Of a stretch of DNA of 10,477 bases, positions 7,116 through 10,477 are shown piece after piece. How positions within the stretch are numbered: position 1 is the first letter of the stretch; every line of letters starts with the position of its first letter. The stretch is from Hemicentrotus pulcherrimus (taxonomy: Eukaryota; Echinodermata; Echinoidea; Camarodonta; Strongylocentrotidae): NCBI GenBank assembly GCA_003118195.1, contig BEXV01000941.1:129579-140055 (forward strand), read 5' to 3'. The translations under genes were made by a program, and so were the position numbers. Below the pieces are notes generated by a model. It saw only the letters and a list, made by a program, of their open reading frames with translations. It was not told the DNA's origin and searched no databases.

Positions 7116-7620
7116 GACGAATATTAAAGATGAAGAGAATGATGAGATCTTTGAAAGTTGGTCCTAGAAGGTATGATCGAGGTAATGCAAACGTTGATCT
7201 CTGATTGACTCAACGTGCTATGTTAAGTCAACCGAGTCGCATAATCGAAAGCCTAGACTTGACTGGACAATTTTCTCCCTCACTTTTCCGTCCTAACTTC
7301 CTGAGTATACCAACCCGGCTATATAGTATTTGTTGGATCTTTGGTTACAAATAGTGTGTATAGGCCAGGCTACTTTTTTCCTTAGCACTGTATATAGCTG
7401 TGAATTGAGGGGGTACTCATCTGTTTTATTCTTTTGCCGTTTGGAGGTCGGACAAATGTATTTATCATGATAAATTTTCTGTTGGTTTTAAAGGGGTGTT
7501 AACCTCTCGACTATGAAGCATTATCATAGTATAGAGAGTAAAACAATGTTTCATTTGACATAAAAGTATTGCTGTTGGCCAAATAATATCGTCTTGATAA
7601 TGCAATAAAGAGACCCTACT
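7116..7620. other. Non-coding stretch upstream of the THAP promoter-like patch
   Basis: No gene seen. It contains a small perfect inverted repeat (CTATGA at 7511-7516 with TCATAG at 7524-7529) and nothing else notable. Confidence 0.55.
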
Positions 7621-7631
7621 TAGCCATATTT

Positions 7632-7740
7632 ACGACGTCGTCTGCTCCCCAAGGAAGCTGCCATTTTGTCGAAATTTCCCTTAAATCTTCCGGGTTGTGA
7701 CGTATCGCAAGGAGAACTGGTGTACCGCGCGGCGCATGCG
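7632..7740 (+). promoter_or_regulatory. CpG-rich TATA-less promoter-like patch (YY1, ETS, CRE, NRF1 motifs)
   Basis: In order it shows a palindrome ACGACGTCGT (7632-7641), a YY1-type GCTGCCATTTT (7657-7667), an ETS-type CTTCCGGG (7687-7694), a CRE-like TGACGTAT (7698-7705) and an NRF1-type GCGCATGCG (7732-7740). There are about 12 CpG in this span against a CpG-poor background. These motifs are known companions in housekeeping-gene promoters of animals. The patch ends 27 bases before the THAP start codon, which fits a core promoter and short 5' UTR. The motif calls are by eye, and activity is inferred. Confidence 0.45.
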
Positions 7741-7767
7741 TCAAAATTCATGCAGTACACGTCAAAC

Positions 7768-7968
7768 ATGGTGTACTGCCAAGTGTTTGGTTGCAATAAT
7801 AAATGTTCCTCGAAAACCAAGTGGAAATCGTTGCATCGGTTTCCAGACCAAAACATTCGCCATGAAATATTTTAGCTACAGGTAACAGCACTGAAGGTGG
7901 AAAACATTTAGGACAAGAAGTAGAAGTACGACAGAAAAAACGATGTGATCTCAAGTGTTCATTTTACA
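7768..7968 (+). pseudogene. Decayed THAP zinc-finger domain fragment
   Basis: The ATG at 7768-7770 has a favourable context (AAC before, G after). The frame then shows MVYCQVFGCNNKC, with Cys4 and Cys9 in the C-x4-C spacing of THAP zinc fingers. KWKSLHRFP follows, the hallmark F/LHxFP turn. Codon 36 (7873-7875) is TAG, at the place where THAP domains usually carry a conserved Trp. Past it the same frame still reads LQVTALKVEN, hits TAG at 7909 and 7921, and ends with VISSVHFT, where a functional domain has CSxHF. The third zinc-ligand Cys is thus Ser (TCA at 7951-7953), while the His (7960-7962) is kept. THAP domains are DNA-binding modules of transcription factors and of P-element-like transposases. 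This copy appears dead. A CAG/GTAACA donor-like site at 7881/7882 lies inside the homologous stretch, so it is probably not used. Confidence 0.68.
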
Positions 7969-7983
7969 GTATACAATTACTGA

Positions 7984-8700
7984 CAAACGCACGTACGCAA
8001 TATAGCAGTCGAATCCATGCGATACGTCGTACGCAAACACAATGGAGACGTTATGAAAATCCTAAAAAGCCACGCCAAGACGAAAGAATCTGAAATAGAG
8101 TAACGTCCTCCCTTCGTCAAATGTATGAATATTTATATTTTTCATATGTTTTAAATGGCCTACCGCTGAAATTAACATGTAATTTGAGTTTAATTCATTT
8201 TTAAGCACTAGGGGACATCCATGTTATATACTATTTATTCCCTGTCTGGGGAAAAAGTTTCGTATTCATTTTGAAATAAAACTGAAAAGCTATAGAATTA
8301 ATGGTGAGGTTTTAGTAGGGTAAGGGAGAGAAATTTCTTACACTTTGTGATCTCATTCTATTTGTATCCAAAAATACATGTGCCAGATATTATAATGTTC
8401 TGACCATGGTTTATCGAAAATTTCGGTATACATCACGAAAAGTGGCACATACAGATACAGTCGAGGCTGTATATGTCATTTCTGTCTGCGCCAAGGCTCT
8501 GCTACCGCGTGGAAGACGACGATCAGTGCACATGACATTTTATTGTTCGTTTACTTTGCACTTGCCGCTAGCAATGTCAGTTTACATCCTGGCATATGAA
8601 AACCATACAACATGTTAGAGTTATCATCATACATCATTCACCACAACAGTGATTTTTAAAATTCCGATATTTGGACAACCACCACATTCGGATAGTGACT
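7984..8700. other. Downstream of the THAP relic: no supported gene
   Basis: The first ~75 bases are unusually CpG-rich and repeat GTACGCAA twice (near 7993 and 8029). The rest is AT-rich, with an AATAAA near 8275-8280. An ATG frame at 8406-8618 (70 codons) matches nothing I recognise. No further THAP, coiled-coil or transposase sequence follows. Confidence 0.5.
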
Positions 8701-8702
8701 TA

Positions 8703-8766
8703 CCCGATTATTATCATACCTGGGATAATGGGTGCCGCAAAGGGGTGCCGGAATATGATAATCGGG
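8703..8766. repeat. Inverted repeat with CCCGATTAT ends
   Basis: CCCGATTATTATCATA (8703-8718) pairs with TATGATAATCGGG (8754-8766), 13 base pairs with a 3-base bulge. The 35-base interior carries two GGGTGCCG copies. It resembles the terminal repeats of a very small foldback element or a fragment of a larger one. Confidence 0.55.
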
Positions 8767-8903
8767 CAGTATGGTGCCTGAAAGTATAATTCTATATATT
8801 CCATGTAATGTATTTTTATTACAAAATTTAATTTGTATATACACTACCAAAATTAGTTTATTTTTTCCTCTTCGCTTTCTCGCAAAAGTTAGAAATAGGA
8901 TGG

Positions 8904-8927
8904 ATTCGGGCAGCGAGATACCCGAAT
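8904..8927. repeat. Perfect 7-bp inverted repeat ATTCGGG / CCCGAAT
   Basis: ATTCGGG (8904-8910) and CCCGAAT (8921-8927) flank 10 bases. The CGGGCAG and TACCCGA words also occur at the 8703-8766 repeat, suggesting a shared origin. Confidence 0.5.
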
Positions 8928-9510
8928 TATTCTTACTTTTCGGGAAGCAAATTGGTGACTGAATATCCTTTTATTTGGCAGCAGGATGAACGAATATTAT
9001 CATTCTTGCTCTCAGGATGGAGTCCCAGGCGGAATTTTAAAGGTTGACATTCATTTCTTTTTCCAGTTATGCTACCTTTTGTCCTCTGGAGTATTAATGT
9101 TTTGTTTTTATTTACCTTTTCTTCCCCCTCCCCCAACTTCCCGACGTCCAGTATACTCTGTGTTGTTTTGGCTGTACCGAATTCATGACATGTTGTCATG
9201 ATTTTCAATTTGATACCACTCTTTTAAGAAATCTTTTAAAATTGCCCATTTTCATGTTAAGCCTCGTCCTTTCCACCTCCCGCAGGGGGAGCCATCGAAT
9301 CGTTACCGGTCCCAGAACGATAGAAATTTGAGCTAAGGTGTAAAAGGAACAGAGAAAAACCCCACCACTATCTCATAGACTTACATTTTTTGCATAAAAA
9401 TAAAATACCAGATGTTACATTTTTAGTGGAAACTTATTTGTTCAGGTTTTTGTTGTCCTACTCATCCCCCCTCCCATCCTCTACAGTGACAGTACCAAAA
9501 AGAACGAGAT
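8928..9510. other. Non-coding stretch with a small palindrome
   Basis: No credible gene. CATGACA (9184-9190) and TGTCATG (9194-9200) form a perfect 7-bp hairpin. Two pyrimidine-rich patches lie near 9115-9145 and 9465-9485. Frames on both strands across 8933-9208 overlap each other and look like chance. Confidence 0.5.
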
Positions 9511-9715
9511 ACAACTTTTGTTTTTAAATTAGCGTTGCACAAAAAAAAATTCTTGGAAAACGATTTTACCAGCAGGATATTCCCAGTGTTAAGGTTACAA
9601 ATTCGTAACCTTAATACATTTTTTCTTTTTGAATTAGCACTGCACTAAAGATTTTTATTGGAAGATGAAATTTCCAGCAGGATATCCCGCGTGTTAAGGT
9701 TACAAATCGTTAAGT
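9511..9715. repeat. Diverged tandem duplication, period 105 bp
   Basis: Three anchor words recur at exactly 105-base spacing: AATTAGC at 9527 and 9632, CCAGCAGGATAT at 9569 and 9674, and GTTAAGGTTACAAAT at 9588 and 9693. The second copy is incomplete and has lost the palindrome of the first. No similar third copy was seen upstream. Confidence 0.8.
9589..9614. repeat. Perfect 10-bp inverted repeat inside the first tandem unit
   Basis: TTAAGGTTAC (9589-9598) pairs with GTAACCTTAA (9605-9614) around the loop AAATTC. The arms begin and end in TTAA. The matching part of the second unit keeps only the left arm. Confidence 0.75.
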
Positions 9716-9965
9716 AGATTGTATCCGAAAAATGAAACAAGATGTCTTTCTTTTGACCTCTCCTGACTTTTACTAGCAATGTATCAATCTCCCACAAGGA
9801 ATAACAACAACAAATAAACATCCTTCCATACCCCAAAGAGGAAATCCAATGGGGGTGCCATTATTTACTCAAAGGACAGAAGGACAGGTTGTTCGATTTT
9901 ACTATCATGCAAACGGCGGACATGCGGTATCATGATTAACCGTACGGGAAGATTATGTTCATTCT
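9716..9965. other. Spacer without recognisable feature
   Basis: No gene, RNA or repeat seen between the tandem duplication and the large microsatellite block. Confidence 0.5.
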
Positions 9966-9969
9966 TTAT

Positions 9970-10059
9970 TCTCTCTCTCTCTCTCTCTCCCACACACACA
10001 CACACACACACACACTCCAACAAATTCCCTCCTCCCCTCTTGTTCTTTTCTTTCTCTTC

Positions 10060-10097
<38 letters not shown>

Positions 10098-10217
10098 TTC
10101 TTTCTCTGTCTCTCTTTCTCACTCTCTCTCTCTCCCTGTCATCTCTCCCTATCACTCTCTCTCTCTCTTTCCATTTTACTCTTCCTCCCATCTCTCTCTC
10201 TCTCTCTGTCTCTCTCG
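9970..10217. repeat. Compound (CT)n-(CA)n-(CT)n microsatellite block
   Basis: (CT)n at 9970-9989 joins (CA)n at 9991-10015. A mixed pyrimidine stretch follows, then pure (CT)n at 10066-10094 and interrupted CT/GTCT/CCCT units to about 10217. Every open frame here, on both strands, is a Ser-Leu, His-Thr or Arg-Glu repeat artefact. Confidence 0.95.
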
Positions 10218-10385
10218 TTGAATACTGTAGGTGTACCCATTCACTTAAACATTTCCCTTCCCATGTTCCCATCCTCTTGGATATCAATCACCCTTGAATA
10301 TGGTTGACGACCAGCAATGTTACAAAACGATGGATGACTAGAGTTTTTAGTAACATATGCAGTTTTTACATATTTTATTGTTTCG

Positions 10386-10477
10386 TTCCCTTCGTCGAGT
10401 TCTCCTTCTTTTTCCATTTCTGCTTCTACTTCTTCTTCTTCTCCTCCTCCTCCTCCTCTTTCTTCTTCTTCTTCTTC
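10386..10477. repeat. (CTT)n / (CTC)n pyrimidine tract reaching the window edge
   Basis: A nearly pure pyrimidine strand becomes regular CTT, then CTC, then CTT units from about 10430 to the edge. It is truncated by the window. Homopurine-homopyrimidine mirror-like tracts of this kind can form triplex DNA. Confidence 0.92.

Noticed and set aside
7620..7856. 78-codon minus-strand frame opposite the THAP fragment
   Set aside because: It lies antisense to the THAP frame and promoter-like patch and matches no family. Treated as a shadow, although its internal ATGGC overlaps the YY1-like site.
8933..9208. Overlapping frames of 91 codons (minus) and 71 codons (plus)
   Set aside because: They overlap each other on opposite strands, show no motif, and the plus frame runs through pyrimidine-rich sequence. 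Not supportable as genes.
9865..10297. Long Arg/Glu-rich (minus) and Ser/Leu-rich (plus) frames
   Set aside because: Translations of the compound CT/CA microsatellite. Repeat-driven openness, not genes.
1..10477. CRISPR array, phage, toxin-antitoxin or bacterial operon
   Set aside because: No spaced direct repeats, no ribosome-binding sites with compact ORFs, and no long open frames. The content is eukaryotic.

Overview
This window looks like AT-rich, repeat-laden nuclear DNA from an animal. It has long (CT)n, (CA)n and (CTT)n microsatellites, a tRNA-derived SINE, non-LTR retrotransposon 3' ends, a TTAA-bounded foldback element and a THAP zinc-finger fragment. It contains no intact long gene, no bacterial gene organisation, no rRNA, no CRISPR array and no complete functional tRNA. 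The style of the repeats (the 5' end of the foldback element, the SINE body, and the LINE C-terminus and tail) resembles repeats I recall from echinoderms, sea urchins in particular. That assignment is an inference from memory and was not checked by any search.

Layout, left to right. 1-34 is a pyrimidine microsatellite. 310-600 is a CpG-dense block with short open frames on both strands and no recognisable protein. 614-2370 is mostly featureless AT-rich sequence with two clear hairpins (1513-1541 and 1773-1829). 2371-2910 is a foldback, MITE-like element with TTAA-type ends. 2944-3067 is a TA/CA microsatellite. 3145-3345 (minus strand) is a probable LINE 3' tail. 3897-4091 is a tRNA-derived SINE with recognisable A and B boxes. 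4171-5569 is a 5'-truncated LINE: the last ~135 codons of its reverse-transcriptase ORF, a CT-rich 3' UTR, a terminal hairpin and a polyadenylation signal. 5570-5840 is unexplained sequence with a coding-like minus-strand frame. 5922-6038 is a CT tract ending in 38 consecutive C. 6039-7620 holds no supported gene, apart from a strong minus-strand splice-donor match and an X-box-like motif.

7632-7740 is a CpG-rich, TATA-less promoter-like patch with matches to YY1, ETS, CRE and NRF1 motifs. It sits immediately upstream of 7768-7968, a decayed THAP domain with three in-frame stops and a lost zinc ligand. 8700-8930 carries nested inverted repeats. 9511-9715 is a diverged 105-bp tandem duplication. 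9966-10217 and 10386-10477 are large pyrimidine microsatellites.

The parts do not form a pathway. The window reads as an intergenic or intronic graveyard of mobile elements plus one dead or dying THAP gene that may still have its promoter. I see no convincing new biological system. The spots most worth a second look are the THAP/promoter pair, the foldback element, the hairpin at 1773-1829, the CpG-dense block at 310-600 and the unexplained block at 5570-5840.
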